A stretch of 64,000 bases of DNA from Oxalobacter sp. Lineage in GTDB: Bacteria > Pseudomonadota > Gammaproteobacteria > Burkholderiales > Burkholderiaceae_D. This document shows positions 43,357-53,512 of the stretch, one piece after another; the stretch's first letter is position 1, and every line of letters begins with the position of its first letter. The position numbers and the translations under genes were made by a program. The stretch spans positions 1 to 64,000 of the forward strand of contig JAEEYE010000004.1 of NCBI GenBank assembly GCA_016291665.1, given 5' to 3'. A model generated the notes under the pieces. The model was not told where the DNA came from and did not search any database. It worked only from the letters and a program-made list of their open reading frames with translations.

Positions 43357-44388
43357 ATGCCTCCGCTGAAATTACCATCTCTTTTACGTGTGCTTGTGCT
43401 CGCATCCACACTCACTGTGACCGGGTGTTATTTTGCCATCCCGACGATGGTCGAGACGGTCAAGCAGAATAGGAACCTCGAAGAAGCCGAAGGCAAGGCG
43501 CTGGAATCGACTACCGGTGCCATCCGGCTTTTGGCCAATACTGGGGAAAACGCTCGGGCTAACTGGTATATCCGTGGGTACAACGCCTTGATGGTCGGGC
43601 AGTGGAGTCTGATGCCGTCTTACCAGGTTCTGACTGAAAAAACCATGACTGCCGATGGCAAAGGGGCTGTTCCTTATCCGGTGGTCATGGGGCTTACCGA
43701 GGCAATCCGCGATTTCAGGATGGGGCTCCTCCTTCATGATGAGGAAGGTACAGAACTCGATGCCGACATCCAGCAGGCGGTTGATGCGGCTGAAAAGTTG
43801 AAACACGATGAAGCCAACAGCCTGCCGTATTTCAGGAACCGCGTCTATCTACAGGATGATATGCAGGGTGCTAGGCGCGTCCTGCCGTACTTAAAAGGTG
43901 ACTATGATCGGTTGATTGCGGTCATCGAGCGGATTGGCATGCAGCTTTCCGCCCTCCAGAAAGCGGAAGCAACGCGGTTGGTTGCCCAGCATAGGGCAGA
44001 TAAAGACCTGGTGGGCCTTTACACTGAACAGAGCCTCTTGGATGCGCAGGATCTGATGACGTTCCTGAAAGAAAAGGATGTCTACCGCAATGCCCGTGCC
44101 TATCAATATGCGGACCTTCAGGTCGCGGAACTCGAACGTTCGCTGACAGGACTCAAAGATGCATCCACGAAAGCAGGCAGGCCGCTGAATCCCACACAAG
44201 GCCTAGGAGCCGTCTACACCCAGTTGCGTGAACTCCTAAGCCTTTATGCGGCGTTAAAACAGGGGCAGCGCGATGTGACCTACAACCGGATGATGCGCCG
44301 CTACAGTGATGCCATCATGCTTTACAATGGCCTCTTGGAAAAGAGGCCCGTTCCCGTATCTGAAACGCCTGAAGGAGAGAACGAATGA
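43357..44388 (+). CDS. Lipoprotein, DUF3829-like
   Basis: 343 residues from ATG 43357 (GGGAAG upstream). A type II signal with lipobox VTGC (Cys at about 24) is followed by a largely helical protein with coiled-coil segments and the motif YNxLMVGQW (YNALMVGQWSLMPSYQ). It resembles YiiG-type DUF3829 lipoproteins; I am moderately sure. The +2 residue is Tyr, so outer-membrane sorting is expected. It overlaps the next gene by 4 bases. Confidence 0.75.
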   Translation: MPPLKLPSLLRVLVLASTLTVTGCYFAIPTMVETVKQNRNLEEAEGKALESTTGAIRLLANTGENARANWYIRGYNALMVGQWSLMPSYQVLTEKTMTADGKGAVPYPVVMGLTEAIRDFRMGLLLHDEEGTELDADIQQAVDAAEKLKHDEANSLPYFRNRVYLQDDMQGARRVLPYLKGDYDRLIAVIERIGMQLSALQKAEATRLVAQHRADKDLVGLYTEQSLLDAQDLMTFLKEKDVYRNARAYQYADLQVAELERSLTGLKDASTKAGRPLNPTQGLGAVYTQLRELLSLYAALKQGQRDVTYNRMMRRYSDAIMLYNGLLEKRPVPVSETPEGENE

Positions 44389-44837
44389 CACCCTATGCCG
44401 CATTCATTGATTGGATTGGTGCGTTACCTGCCAAATACCAGCGTGATCTGGTGATGGAAATTGCAGCTGGCCTGCCCGGTATTGATGTCAATCCCTTCCA
44501 CCGGGCATTCTTTTCGCAGTTCACCGCCCAGTTGGACGCTGTTGCCAAGAAGGGGGCGGCGGCAGAACGGGGGCTTGTCATCTGCCTGAAAGCCTTGGTT
44601 GAAGATAGTGTCAACCGCCATCTGAAGGCCTCTAGTTCCGCCGATTGGCAGAAGGAAAAGGCAGACCTGGCCGAAATGGCGGCGTTAACCGGCAGCTGTT
44701 CGCTGGCAGAACATGCGGCTGCCCGTACCCAGCACGATGCCCAGTGGCAGATGGTTGCCAGCGAATGGCAGACGTTAGCGTCAGGCGCAATGGGCGATGT
44801 AGCAGTTGATGCGGGCTATGCCCTGAACGTTAATTAG
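44385..44837 (+). CDS. Hypothetical protein coupled to the lipoprotein gene
   Basis: 150 residues, helical, Ala-rich, no signal. ATG overlaps the lipoprotein's TGA (ATGA), so translation is coupled. Its last 8 bases overlap the convergent nfo gene. I do not recognise the family. Two Cys residues occur (ICLKA near 66 and SCSLAEH near 106). Confidence 0.6.
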   Translation: MTPYAAFIDWIGALPAKYQRDLVMEIAAGLPGIDVNPFHRAFFSQFTAQLDAVAKKGAAAERGLVICLKALVEDSVNRHLKASSSADWQKEKADLAEMAALTGSCSLAEHAAARTQHDAQWQMVASEWQTLASGAMGDVAVDAGYALNVN

Positions 44838-45672
44838 GTGCTTTTTCTGCCAAACTGCGTAATAGAGCGATTTCCTGCTGGTAGCCAGGGATGTCATTTG
44901 GGGTTTCCAAACAGAACGGCAGGTGCTTAAGCTTCGGATGCGTGATAACCCTTACAATTGCGTCCAGCCCGATTGAGCCTTGACCAATCAATGCATGGCG
45001 GTCTTTGTTGCTGGCAAAAGGCGTCATGCTGTCATTGAGATGGATGGCCTTCAACCGGTCCAACCCGATGATGCGGTCAAATTGGGTGATGACGTCATCG
45101 ATGTTGTTCACAATATCGTAACCTGCCGACCAGACGTGGCAGGTATCGAGGCATACGCCCAACCTCGGGTGGTTCCCGCAGTTTGCAATGATTGTCTGGA
45201 TTTCTTCAAAAGAGCGTCCGACTTCACTGCCTTTGCCGGACATCGTCTCCAACAAAAGCGGTGTCTTGCCGTCCATGTCTAAGATCTGCGAGACGATGGT
45301 GGTAATCAGTTCAATGCCTTTTTCTGATCCCTGCCCGACGTGGCTGCCAGGATGGATGTTGTAGAGTGCCGTTGGGGTGTAAGAGAGCCGCATCATATCG
45401 TCGGCGACAGTTTCCATAGCGAATTTGCGCAAGCCCTCATCTTTGGCTGCCATATTGAGGGTGTAGGGGGCATGGGCAATCACCGGGCCAAACTGGTTTT
45501 TTGCCATCAACTCGTTTAACGCCTCACAGTCGGCAACGTCCAGCGCCTTGGCCTTACCGCCGCGGGGATTGCGGGTAAAGAACTGGAAAGTGTTTGCGCC
45601 GATGGAAAGGGCTTCCCTGCCCATTGCAAGCATCCCTTTGGAGGATGACAGGTGGCAGCCGATATAGTACAT
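44830..45672 (-). CDS. nfo: Endonuclease IV (AP endonuclease)
   Basis: 280 residues. Class II AP endonuclease of the TIM-barrel type that cuts 5' to abasic sites. Zinc ligands lie in AHAPYTLN, NIHPGSHVG, LETMSGKGSEVG, CLDTCHVWSAGYD and LNDSM. The start is ATG 45672 with AAAAGGATC upstream; the frame is open for 28 more codons that do not fit the family. Confidence 0.95.
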   Translation of the reverse strand: MYYIGCHLSSSKGMLAMGREALSIGANTFQFFTRNPRGGKAKALDVADCEALNELMAKNQFGPVIAHAPYTLNMAAKDEGLRKFAMETVADDMMRLSYTPTALYNIHPGSHVGQGSEKGIELITTIVSQILDMDGKTPLLLETMSGKGSEVGRSFEEIQTIIANCGNHPRLGVCLDTCHVWSAGYDIVNNIDDVITQFDRIIGLDRLKAIHLNDSMTPFASNKDRHALIGQGSIGLDAIVRVITHPKLKHLPFCLETPNDIPGYQQEIALLRSLAEKAPN

Positions 45673-45715
45673 GCTGGATCCTTTTGGGTAATGAAATGTT
45701 GTTCTGCCTATTCTA

Positions 45716-47617
45716 TCAGAGCAGCTCATCCAGCATATAAACCGTGACCCTATCACCTGCTTTGACCATGCCCTGGTCTTCAGGCAGGTAGATGATGCAG
45801 TTGGCGTCCGTCAATGATTGGATGACCCCTGAGCCCTGGCTGCCGGTTAGGCTGACTGTAAACTGCCCATCTGCCAGGTTGACAATGCCGCGCTGGAACT
45901 CGGTGCGGCCTGTTTTCTTGCGGATGGGGGCTTTGGCCAGTGCCGCGATGGCCTGTGGGGGCTCAATCTGGGCGCCCATCATTTTCAGCAGGGCGTTTTT
46001 GACAAAGAAAAGGAATGAAACTGTCGCAGCGACAGGGTTGCCAGGCAGCCCGAAGAGGAGTGCTTCGCGGTTTTCTGTTTTGACTTTGCCAAACGCCATT
46101 GGACGTCCTGGGCGCATCTTGACCGACCAGAAACCAATGCCACCCAATTGGGCCATGACCTGTTTCATATAGTCTGCTGCGCCGACGGATACCCCGCCGG
46201 AGGTGATGATGACATCTGCCTGTTTGGCTGCTTCGGTTAAGACGGCTTCGAGCTTTTCCGGGTTGTCGGAAACAATCCCAAGGTCTAAGACGGGGCAGCC
46301 TAAGTCTTTGGCAAGGCCCATTAGGATTGCCCGGTTGCTGTCATAAATCTGACCATCAGCCAGTGTCCCATCCATGGGGCAAAGTTCATCGCCTGTAGAA
46401 AAGACAGCGACGGTAGGCGGCGTATAAACCGGCACGGTCGCCATACCGGCTGATGCCAACAGGCCTAGGTGCGTGGGCTTCAGGCGGGTGCCTGCTTTTA
46501 GGAGTGGAGCGCCTTGCTGGATGTTTTCCCCGATGGTACGGATATTGTCTTGGACGGTCGCACTTCCAGCGGGGATGTTAAGAAGCTTATCCCCAATGAA
46601 TTGGACGTCTTCCTGCTGGACGACGGTGTCACAATTGCCGGGAACCATCGCACCCGTCATGATTTCAATGCATTCCCCGGCTTTTAACTGTCCCGTGAAA
46701 GGATGTCCGGCATATGAGTGGCCAACGACTTTGAGCTGCAGGTCTTGGCTTAAGTCGTAGGTCTTGCCTTCAAACGCAAAACCATCCATCGCGGCACTGT
46801 TAAACGTTGGCACATCAATGGGGGATGCCAGGTCTTTGGCGAGGATCCGGTTTTGTGCCTGTAAGAGAGGGATGTTTTCTGTTTGGCGCGGTGTTGGCGG
46901 TATGGCAGCCAGTATCCGTTCCTGTGCTTCTGTGACTGAGAGGCGGTCGGGCTTGGGTGTATCCATCATAGGTTCTGAAGGGTTGGTGTTGGCAGGCTCA
47001 AGCTGGTAGGCGTTCAACTCTGCCAATGTGTTGATGTTGATGAAGGCTTCCTTTTCAGCAAAAGGGACGGTAACCGTCTTTAAGGTGTCAAACCAGAGTC
47101 CCAATTTATGGTTGCCAGCTTTGAGGTAAGCAGCCAGCGATGGTGCCAGATGGCTTTTCATCACCGTGAAAACCGACTGAAGTTTTGTGGTGCCGGCTTC
47201 CATTGTGGTTGCCACAGCGATATCGGCATCTGTTTCAATCAGGGCGGTCTTCAACTTTTTGATGAGCGCATCATGCAGGAAGGGGGTGTCACACGGCGCA
47301 GTTGCCAGGTATGGTGTCTGGCAATGGGTGAGTCCCGTTAAGAAACCGGCTAATGGTCCTGGAAAACCTGCGACGGTATCGGGATAGACGGGGTAACCGT
47401 ATGCCTGGTATTGCGTCAGGTGCCGGTTGGCACTGATGAGGATTGTGCCAGCCTGGCAGGCGATTTTCTCCAGCACATGGGCAATGAAGGGCTTGCCTTT
47501 AAAGGGCTGCAACCCTTTGTCGACACTGCCCATACGCTTGCCTTGGCCGCCTGCTAGGACAATGGCGGTGACGTCTTTATCAGGTGCGGTGGGCATGTTT
47601 TTAGGTGTTGCGTTCAT
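45716..47617 (-). CDS. MobA-MoeA fusion for molybdenum cofactor
   Basis: 633 residues encoding two cofactor enzymes. About 15-210 is MobA, the guanylyltransferase that makes the dinucleotide form of the cofactor: LAGGQGKRMGSVDKGL, ATAPCDTPFL and ININTLAELNA. About 225-633 is MoeA, which inserts molybdenum: the core LPLLQAQNRILAxD-like start, FNSAAMDGFA, IMTGAMVPG, FSTGDEL and GLPGNPVA are conserved. The linker between is about 15 residues. Two consecutive Met near 217 (MMDTPKPD) could be an internal start, but no good ribosome site precedes them. Confidence 0.88.
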   Translation of the reverse strand: MNATPKNMPTAPDKDVTAIVLAGGQGKRMGSVDKGLQPFKGKPFIAHVLEKIACQAGTILISANRHLTQYQAYGYPVYPDTVAGFPGPLAGFLTGLTHCQTPYLATAPCDTPFLHDALIKKLKTALIETDADIAVATTMEAGTTKLQSVFTVMKSHLAPSLAAYLKAGNHKLGLWFDTLKTVTVPFAEKEAFININTLAELNAYQLEPANTNPSEPMMDTPKPDRLSVTEAQERILAAIPPTPRQTENIPLLQAQNRILAKDLASPIDVPTFNSAAMDGFAFEGKTYDLSQDLQLKVVGHSYAGHPFTGQLKAGECIEIMTGAMVPGNCDTVVQQEDVQFIGDKLLNIPAGSATVQDNIRTIGENIQQGAPLLKAGTRLKPTHLGLLASAGMATVPVYTPPTVAVFSTGDELCPMDGTLADGQIYDSNRAILMGLAKDLGCPVLDLGIVSDNPEKLEAVLTEAAKQADVIITSGGVSVGAADYMKQVMAQLGGIGFWSVKMRPGRPMAFGKVKTENREALLFGLPGNPVAATVSFLFFVKNALLKMMGAQIEPPQAIAALAKAPIRKKTGRTEFQRGIVNLADGQFTVSLTGSQGSGVIQSLTDANCIIYLPEDQGMVKAGDRVTVYMLDELL

Positions 47618-47635
47618 GGGGCAGGATGGCTTTTC

Positions 47636-48076
47636 TTATTTCCTGGTGACTCTTTTGTGTTCGTCGATCCAATTGGCGTGTTCAGTCGATACGTGTTCTT
47701 CGACGCGTTCTGCCAAGAGCATGAGTTTTTCATTTTCACTAAGGTCGCGGTATTGCCCGGCATCTGCGAGGAAAAGGTGTTTTTCGTGTTTTAAGCGCTC
47801 CGCTGTCGAATGGTAGGACATCCAAAGGGACGAATATTGGCAGAGCTGCTGGATGGATTCGATGATGGCGACAACGGCACCCAAGGCAGCGACGAGCACC
47901 TTGACCCAAAGGGGACAGAGCAAAAAGATACTGATGACTGGGATGGATGCAGCAACGACAATCTGGACGATTTTCCAGAATTTATAACGGACGTGGCAGT
48001 AATGGCTTTCGGTGTCATACCATTCCAATTGGTCGATCAGCCTTTTCCAGGCATTGTGGTTTTTATAGTCTTCCAT
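47636..48076 (-). CDS. DUF4231/SLATT-type two-helix membrane protein
   Basis: 146 residues. Two adjacent membrane helices (about 36-54 and 57-75) are followed by a cytoplasmic helical region (LWMSYHSTAERLKHEKHLFLAD). The pattern matches DUF4231, a member of the SLATT superfamily, whose members are proposed pore-forming effectors in nucleotide-signalling conflict systems. No second-messenger synthase lies nearby, so it is either a solo form or a housekeeping member. Confidence 0.7.
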   Translation of the reverse strand: MEDYKNHNAWKRLIDQLEWYDTESHYCHVRYKFWKIVQIVVAASIPVISIFLLCPLWVKVLVAALGAVVAIIESIQQLCQYSSLWMSYHSTAERLKHEKHLFLADAGQYRDLSENEKLMLLAERVEEHVSTEHANWIDEHKRVTRK

Positions 48077-48100
48077 AGCTGAACCTCCATGCGGTCGACT

Positions 48101-49030
48101 TTAGCCGCATTGCGACAGTTTAATGGGGGTGCCTTCAGCGCTGACAAGGTGCAGTTCATCAGAGGGCGCATCATCCAGTTTGGCAACAGCTAGGCAATGC
48201 AGGGTATTCCCATCAACTGCAGACATAATGACTGTCCCTGAGGCAGTTCCCGCGTTGTTGAAAAGTGCTGTACCATCGGGAACCACGGCTTGCGTTTTGT
48301 CAGTGTTTGTATGGGTGCCTTTAAAGAGGGCGGAGCGTACAGCGCCTCGGTATTGGGCACGTGAGACGATTTCCTGACCTGGATAGCAGCCTTTGGTAAA
48401 TGAGAGGGCGCCTATGGCTTCAAGGTTTAGCATCTGGGGAAGGAATTGGTTCTGGATGGCAGCGTTGACCCGTGGGATACCTGCTTCAATATCAGCCAAC
48501 CACCAGGGGTTTTCATCAGTTAAATACTTTTCAGGGATGGTGAGTGGTTCTTGCGATATAAGCAGCCAACGGACTTGACCCAACGCATCAGGCCAGCGGA
48601 TCAAGGTGCCGGTTTGGGACTGTGTCTTGGCGTAGGGTTTCACATTGTCATCCAATGGAACTCCTAAGTCGACCAATGGGAGGCTTCCCGTCATCCCATA
48701 GACATGGATGCTGTCAGTCAGGCTGGTGATGGTGACCTTGTCGCGCAGGACATAGATGCGCAGCCGTTTTAGGATGGCTATCAGGTTGTCCTTTGGCAGG
48801 GCAAGGTAGACTTTGCCATCGGTTTTCCAGACGGTGAAAAGGGCTAAGACCCGTCCCTGTGGGGTGCAGTAGGCTGCAAGGGTGGCTTCTGTTTCCCTTA
48901 GGTGTTCAATATCGTTACTTAACTGGCGGTGGATGAAGGAGACTGCATCGGCACCCTCCAAGGAAAGGACGCCCATCGAGGGCAATGGGGAAATGAACCC
49001 ATCAGGATACTGTGCAAGAATTTCAGCCAT
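48101..49030 (-). CDS. ygfZ: Folate-binding YgfZ/CAF17-like protein
   Basis: 309 residues of the GcvT-like fold. The signature KGCYPGQEIVSR occurs near 228-239. YgfZ acts with folate in maintaining or repairing Fe-S enzymes such as MiaB. It is divergent from mltG, as is common in proteobacteria. Confidence 0.92.
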   Translation of the reverse strand: MAEILAQYPDGFISPLPSMGVLSLEGADAVSFIHRQLSNDIEHLRETEATLAAYCTPQGRVLALFTVWKTDGKVYLALPKDNLIAILKRLRIYVLRDKVTITSLTDSIHVYGMTGSLPLVDLGVPLDDNVKPYAKTQSQTGTLIRWPDALGQVRWLLISQEPLTIPEKYLTDENPWWLADIEAGIPRVNAAIQNQFLPQMLNLEAIGALSFTKGCYPGQEIVSRAQYRGAVRSALFKGTHTNTDKTQAVVPDGTALFNNAGTASGTVIMSAVDGNTLHCLAVAKLDDAPSDELHLVSAEGTPIKLSQCG

Positions 49031-49123
49031 AACGGCACCTTTTCGCTCAATTAATTCAGAAAATAGAGTATATTCTCTCGCTTAAAGTCTGTGGAGACCG
49101 AAAAAAGCATTGGTAGACAAAAC

Positions 49124-50185
49124 ATGGCCACGAATCCAAGGAAACGAACACGAACGCCTGCAAAAAGCAGTAAAAGCCCTGGCAGCTCATCGTCCAATAA
49201 GCTGCGTTGGGTGATTGGCATTGCTGTGGGGGTGATGGTTGTCGTCATCGCGTTTTTCCTAGCGTGGACATTCATGCCGGTTTTCTCAAAAGGAAAGCCA
49301 GTGCGTTTTGAAGTCCAAAGTGCCGATGCGCTCTCAGACGTTACCGAGAAGATGAACAGTGAGCGTGATACGGTCAATGAAACGCTCTTTACCCTCTTGA
49401 TGACGTTGACCGGGCGCAGTTCAGCAATCAAGCCAGGTCCTTATGATATCCGTGCAGGGGAGTCGCCTTACAGGGTGATGCAGAAACTTTCCAACGGTAT
49501 TTTTGCTGTTGAATCGGTAACCATTATTGAAGGGTGGACGTTCCATCAGATGCGCAAAGCCATTGATGCGCACCCCGCGCTGAAACACGAAACGGCGGGG
49601 CTCACTGATGCGGAACTGATGAAAAAACTGGGGATTGAGCATACCCATGGTGAAGGCTTGTTCTATCCGGATACCTACCAGTTCAAGCAGGATGGTTCAG
49701 ACCTTCGGATTTACGAGCAGGCGCACAAAATCCTCTTGAAAAAGCTCGATACCCTGTGGGAGAGCCGTGATCCTTCATTGCCTTACCAGTCTTCTTATGA
49801 AGCGCTCATCATGGCCTCCATTATTGAGAAGGAAACCGGGCATTCCAAAGACAGGGCAATGATTGCCGGGGTCTTCATCAACCGCCTGAAAAAGGGCATG
49901 CGGCTCCAGACTGATCCGACGGTCATTTACGGGATGGGTGAGCGCTATGATGGTAAGATCCACAAAGCCGATCTCTTGAGGGATACCCCTTACAACACCT
50001 ACACGCGAAAGGGTTTGCCGCCAACCCCGATTGCGCTGCCAGGTAAGGCTGCATTGGATGCAGCATTTAATCCAGCCCAGACAGATGCCCTTTATTTTGT
50101 TGCAAAGGGGGATGGCACCAGTGTGTTTTCCAACAACCTGGATGACCACAACAAGGCGGTGGAACAGTATATCCTCAAGAAATAG
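49124..50185 (+). CDS. mltG: Endolytic murein transglycosylase
   Basis: MltG of 353 residues from ATG 49124 (a GTG at 49091 is possible but has no ribosome site). A Lys/Arg-rich cytoplasmic tail is followed by one membrane helix and a LysM-like/YceG domain. The catalytic Glu is in [33 protein letters not shown] is the following conserved block. It releases nascent glycan strands. The order mltG-tmk-holB-tatD is a classic proteobacterial gene run. Confidence 0.93.
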   Translation: MATNPRKRTRTPAKSSKSPGSSSSNKLRWVIGIAVGVMVVVIAFFLAWTFMPVFSKGKPVRFEVQSADALSDVTEKMNSERDTVNETLFTLLMTLTGRSSAIKPGPYDIRAGESPYRVMQKLSNGIFAVESVTIIEGWTFHQMRKAIDAHPALKHETAGLTDAELMKKLGIEHTHGEGLFYPDTYQFKQDGSDLRIYEQAHKILLKKLDTLWESRDPSLPYQSSYEALIMASIIEKETGHSKDRAMIAGVFINRLKKGMRLQTDPTVIYGMGERYDGKIHKADLLRDTPYNTYTRKGLPPTPIALPGKAALDAAFNPAQTDALYFVAKGDGTSVFSNNLDDHNKAVEQYILKK

Positions 50186-50264
50186 TCCACTTTGGTGTTA
50201 TGGGCTTAAGGGGCCGTTTGGTAAAATTGTACAGGTTAAATGCTTTAAGTTTTCAATCAGTGAA

Positions 50265-50909
50265 ATGAATCCAAAGGGCAGGTTTATCACTTTTGAGGGT
50301 ATTGATGGCGCAGGTAAATCCACGCATATCAATTGTGTTGCAGGACTACTGAACAAAGCGGGCATTCGTTGTATCGTTACCCGGGAACCTGGAGGAACGC
50401 AGCTTGGCGAAATGCTGCGTGAACTGCTTCTGCGTGAAGATATGGATGTGGCGACAGAAGCACTTTTGATGTTTGCCGCCCGACGAGAACACGTCGTCCA
50501 GAAAATCCTGCCAGCGCTTGAAAGCGGGACTTGGGTCATCTCAGACCGTTTTGCTGATGCGTCCTATGCTTACCAAGGTTCCGGTAAGGGGCTTGCCTGG
50601 GAAAAGCTTGAGGCTTTGGAATCCTGGACGTTGGGAACATTTCAGCCTGACCTTACACTGCTTTTTGATTTGCCTGCTGAAATCGCTGAAAAAAGGCGTG
50701 CTGCCGTGCGTGCGCCGGACAAGTTTGAACAGGAAAAGGCGGATTTTTTCTTGCGGGTGCAGGCAGGATACCGTAAGCGGGCAACGGATTATCCGAGGCG
50801 CTTCCGTTTGATTGATTCCTCACAGTCCGTTGAAGCAATCCAGGCAGAGCTCGCGCAGATCATCCAGCCGATGCTTGAAAGCGTACTTGGCATAAAGGCT
50901 GACCGCTAA
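50265..50909 (+). CDS. tmk: Thymidylate kinase
   Basis: 214 residues: dTMP to dTDP. P-loop [12 protein letters not shown] near 9-20, the DR motif in [15 protein letters not shown] near 90, and REPGG near 43. The start is ATG 50265; ribosome site weak. The open frame extends 78 codons upstream into mltG, but that part is not homologous. The stop overlaps holB (TAATG). Confidence 0.95.
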   Translation: MNPKGRFITFEGIDGAGKSTHINCVAGLLNKAGIRCIVTREPGGTQLGEMLRELLLREDMDVATEALLMFAARREHVVQKILPALESGTWVISDRFADASYAYQGSGKGLAWEKLEALESWTLGTFQPDLTLLFDLPAEIAEKRRAAVRAPDKFEQEKADFFLRVQAGYRKRATDYPRRFRLIDSSQSVEAIQAELAQIIQPMLESVLGIKADR

Positions 50910-51949
50910 TGGAAGCTAAGATCTATCCTTGGCATCAGGAAAACTTCCAGCGTCTCGTCAAGATGCGGGAGACGATGCCGCATGCCATGGTTTTCCATGG
51001 ACCGGAAGGCACGGGAATTGAGCCTTTTGCGTTTGCTTGGGCAAAGACGCTCCTTTGTGAAAACCTCCAAAAGGGGCAGCCTGCATGTGGACAGTGCAGC
51101 TCCTGCCGCTGGTTTGACCAAGGCTCACACCCTGACTTTGTGATGCTGATGCCGGATGCCTTAAACGACGATGAGGAAGGTGTACCTGCCGCAGAGGAAG
51201 AAGACGCACCTGCTAAAAAGACGAAAGCCGCCTCCAAGATCATCCCAATCAATGCTATCCGGCAGCTCCACGATTTTGTGGGCATTACCACGCACAGAGG
51301 TGGTCTGCGTGTCATCTTGATCCATCCTGTGGAAGCAATGACCACGGAAGCGGCCAATGCATTACTCAAGATGCTGGAGGAGCCGCCTGCCGGGACGGTT
51401 TTCCTGCTCGTGACCAACCAGGTTGGTGCCTTGCTGCCGACGATTTTGTCCCGCTGTGGGAAGCTGGCTTTCCCGATGCCAAGCCGTGAGATGGCCTTGG
51501 AATGGCTAGCATCCCAAGAAGTCGATGATGCAGCTATGCTTCTGGCACAGCAGGGCGGCGCACCACTGGCAGCCTTGGAAGCATCAAAGGGCAACGCCAA
51601 CGCAAAAGAGCAGGCCGCGTTTTTAGATTGCCTTTCTAAGCCTGGCCTTTCCGCATCACTTAAGGCGGCTGAAGACTTGCAGAAACTCCCGGTGAAACTG
51701 CCGATTACCTGGATGCAGCGCTGGCTCTATGACTTGGCAAGCGTCCATTTAGCGGGAACTGTACGCTACCATCCTGACCGTCTGGATATGCTGACCAGCC
51801 TAGCTGGGCGGCTCAATTTGATTAAACTGATGGACATGGCGAAAAGTGTTGCCCAGCGTCGGCGGGTCGCTGACCATCCGTTGGTGCCACGCCTTGTCCT
51901 GGAAGACATGCTGATTGATTACCTGAAGTTATTTGCTAAACGCCCGTAG
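50909..51949 (+). CDS. holB: DNA polymerase III delta' subunit
   Basis: 346 residues, clamp-loader subunit. It has the zinc module of the family (CENLQKGQPACGQCSSCRWF, given here by four Cys near 51-67) and HPDFVML. The P-loop is degenerate (GPEGTGIEPFA), as expected for delta'. LLKMLEEPPAGTVFLLVT is the sensor region. An acidic insert (DDEEGVPAAEEEDAP) lies near 88-102. Confidence 0.93.
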   Translation: MEAKIYPWHQENFQRLVKMRETMPHAMVFHGPEGTGIEPFAFAWAKTLLCENLQKGQPACGQCSSCRWFDQGSHPDFVMLMPDALNDDEEGVPAAEEEDAPAKKTKAASKIIPINAIRQLHDFVGITTHRGGLRVILIHPVEAMTTEAANALLKMLEEPPAGTVFLLVTNQVGALLPTILSRCGKLAFPMPSREMALEWLASQEVDDAAMLLAQQGGAPLAALEASKGNANAKEQAAFLDCLSKPGLSASLKAAEDLQKLPVKLPITWMQRWLYDLASVHLAGTVRYHPDRLDMLTSLAGRLNLIKLMDMAKSVAQRRRVADHPLVPRLVLEDMLIDYLKLFAKRP

Positions 51950-51994
51950 AAGGCGCGGTAAAATAACCCTTTTCCCTTTAGATTTAAAAAACAA

Positions 51995-52780
51995 ATGTAT
52001 ATTGATTCCCATTGCCACCTGCACCTGCGTGATTTAGCCAAACGCCAGGATGAAGTCTTGGAACGGATGGCAGACAACCAGGTCGACCATGCCCTTTGCG
52101 TGTGTATCAGCCTGGAAGATTTTCCGGACGCGTTAAAGTTGGCCCGCCGCCAGAAAGGCATTCATGCAACAGTGGGTGTGCACCCGAATCCGCAAGGTGT
52201 GGAAGAGCCGACCGTTGAACGCATCATTGCCTTGGCGCAGGAACCGAAGGTCGTTGCTATCGGTGAGACGGGGCTCGATTATTACCGCGTCAAGCCGAAG
52301 CAGAAATGGCAGATGGATCGTTTCCGCGTGCAGATTAGGGCATCGCGGATCTGCGGCAAACCGTTGGTTATCCATACACGGGACGCGGCAGAAGATACAA
52401 TCCGCATCCTTCAGGAAGAAGGTGCCGGCATCAATAAGGGCGGCTGTGCCGGTGTGATGCACTGCTTCAATGAAGACCTGGCGACTGCGCGGGCGGCTTT
52501 GGATATGGGCTTTTACATTTCCTTTTCCGGCATCCTGACGTATCCCGCTTCCAAGGAATTGAGGAAAGTGGCGGGTTATGTGCCATTGGACCGCCTGCTC
52601 ATTGAAACCGACTCGCCATGGCTTACCCCGCAGGCTTACCGGGGCAAGACGAATGAACCGGCTTATGTGATTGAAGTGGCCAAGCAGCTGGCGGCTGTGC
52701 GTGGGATGTCGGTGGATAAAGCCGCTGAAATCACTGCTCAGAATTATTTCCGCCTCTTTGGTATCGACCCAGCGGCGTAA
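51995..52780 (+). CDS. TatD-family metal-dependent hydrolase
   Basis: 261 residues, TIM-barrel DNase family. Metal ligands: DSHCHLHL at the N-terminus, GETGLDYYR near 89-97, HTRDA near 127, HCFNED near 152 and ETDSPWLTP near 205. It is a general TatD/YcfH type. The gene is 46 bp after holB. Confidence 0.93.
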   Translation: MYIDSHCHLHLRDLAKRQDEVLERMADNQVDHALCVCISLEDFPDALKLARRQKGIHATVGVHPNPQGVEEPTVERIIALAQEPKVVAIGETGLDYYRVKPKQKWQMDRFRVQIRASRICGKPLVIHTRDAAEDTIRILQEEGAGINKGGCAGVMHCFNEDLATARAALDMGFYISFSGILTYPASKELRKVAGYVPLDRLLIETDSPWLTPQAYRGKTNEPAYVIEVAKQLAAVRGMSVDKAAEITAQNYFRLFGIDPAA

Positions 52781-52789
52781 GGGGGGCTC

Positions 52790-53497
52790 ATGTTACGCAA
52801 GATCCAACGCCTAGCGTTAAGCTGTTTTGTGGGGATGGTAGTGCTCTTTGGCGGTGCGGCCAGTGCCTTTGCCGATCAGGTCGATGACTGGTTCATTGCC
52901 ATCCAGAACGACTACACCGGCAAGGTCGAAGACATGTTGAAAGAAGGTTTTGACCCGAATACGGTTGAGATGAAGCGCGGGGACACGGGCTTGATCCTCG
53001 CGATGCGCGAAGATTCCAACCGGGTAGTTGACCTGCTTTTGGCAGACAAGCGGACAAAACTCGACATCCAGGCCTTCAATGGCGATACCGCATTGATGAT
53101 TGCGTGTTACAAGGGGAATGAAGCGGCCGTCACCAAGCTCCTGAAAAAGGGCGCCAAGGTGGACAAGAACGGATGGACTCCCTTGCACTATGCGGCAGCC
53201 AACGGCAACAATAATATTGTAAAGATGCTTCTGGCGCGTGATGCCTTTGTCAATGCGGCTTCTCCCAACGGAACGACGCCGGTGATGATGGCAGCCGAAG
53301 CTGGACACATCTATACGGTGAAGCTGTTGTATGAGAACGGGGCGGATTTGACGATTGCCAACCAGCAGAAGATGACGGCAATCGACTTTGCCAAGATGAA
53401 CAACAATGCCGCCATTGCAGAAGGTATCGCGCACCTGATCAAAAAAGAAGAAGAGATGGACCGGATCCGGAATACATTGCCGAAGTTCCCGTTCTGA
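52790..53497 (+). CDS. Exported ankyrin-repeat protein
   Basis: 235 residues. Signal peptide (LSCFVGMVVLFGGAASAFA) followed by about five ankyrin repeats (TGLILAMREDSNRVVDLLL, TALMIACYKGNEAAVTKLLK, TPLHYAAANGNNNIVKMLL, TPVMMAAEAGHIYTVKLLY). It is periplasmic and probably binds a protein partner; in several proteobacteria such a protein follows tatD. No enzyme domain is present. Confidence 0.85.
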   Translation: MLRKIQRLALSCFVGMVVLFGGAASAFADQVDDWFIAIQNDYTGKVEDMLKEGFDPNTVEMKRGDTGLILAMREDSNRVVDLLLADKRTKLDIQAFNGDTALMIACYKGNEAAVTKLLKKGAKVDKNGWTPLHYAAANGNNNIVKMLLARDAFVNAASPNGTTPVMMAAEAGHIYTVKLLYENGADLTIANQQKMTAIDFAKMNNNAAIAEGIAHLIKKEEEMDRIRNTLPKFPF

Positions 53498-53512
53498 TCC
53501 ATCCCTTGATTA

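Noticed and set aside
50031..50264. Longer thymidylate kinase start
   Set aside because: The open frame overlaps mltG and encodes nothing like a kinase; homology begins at ATG 50265.
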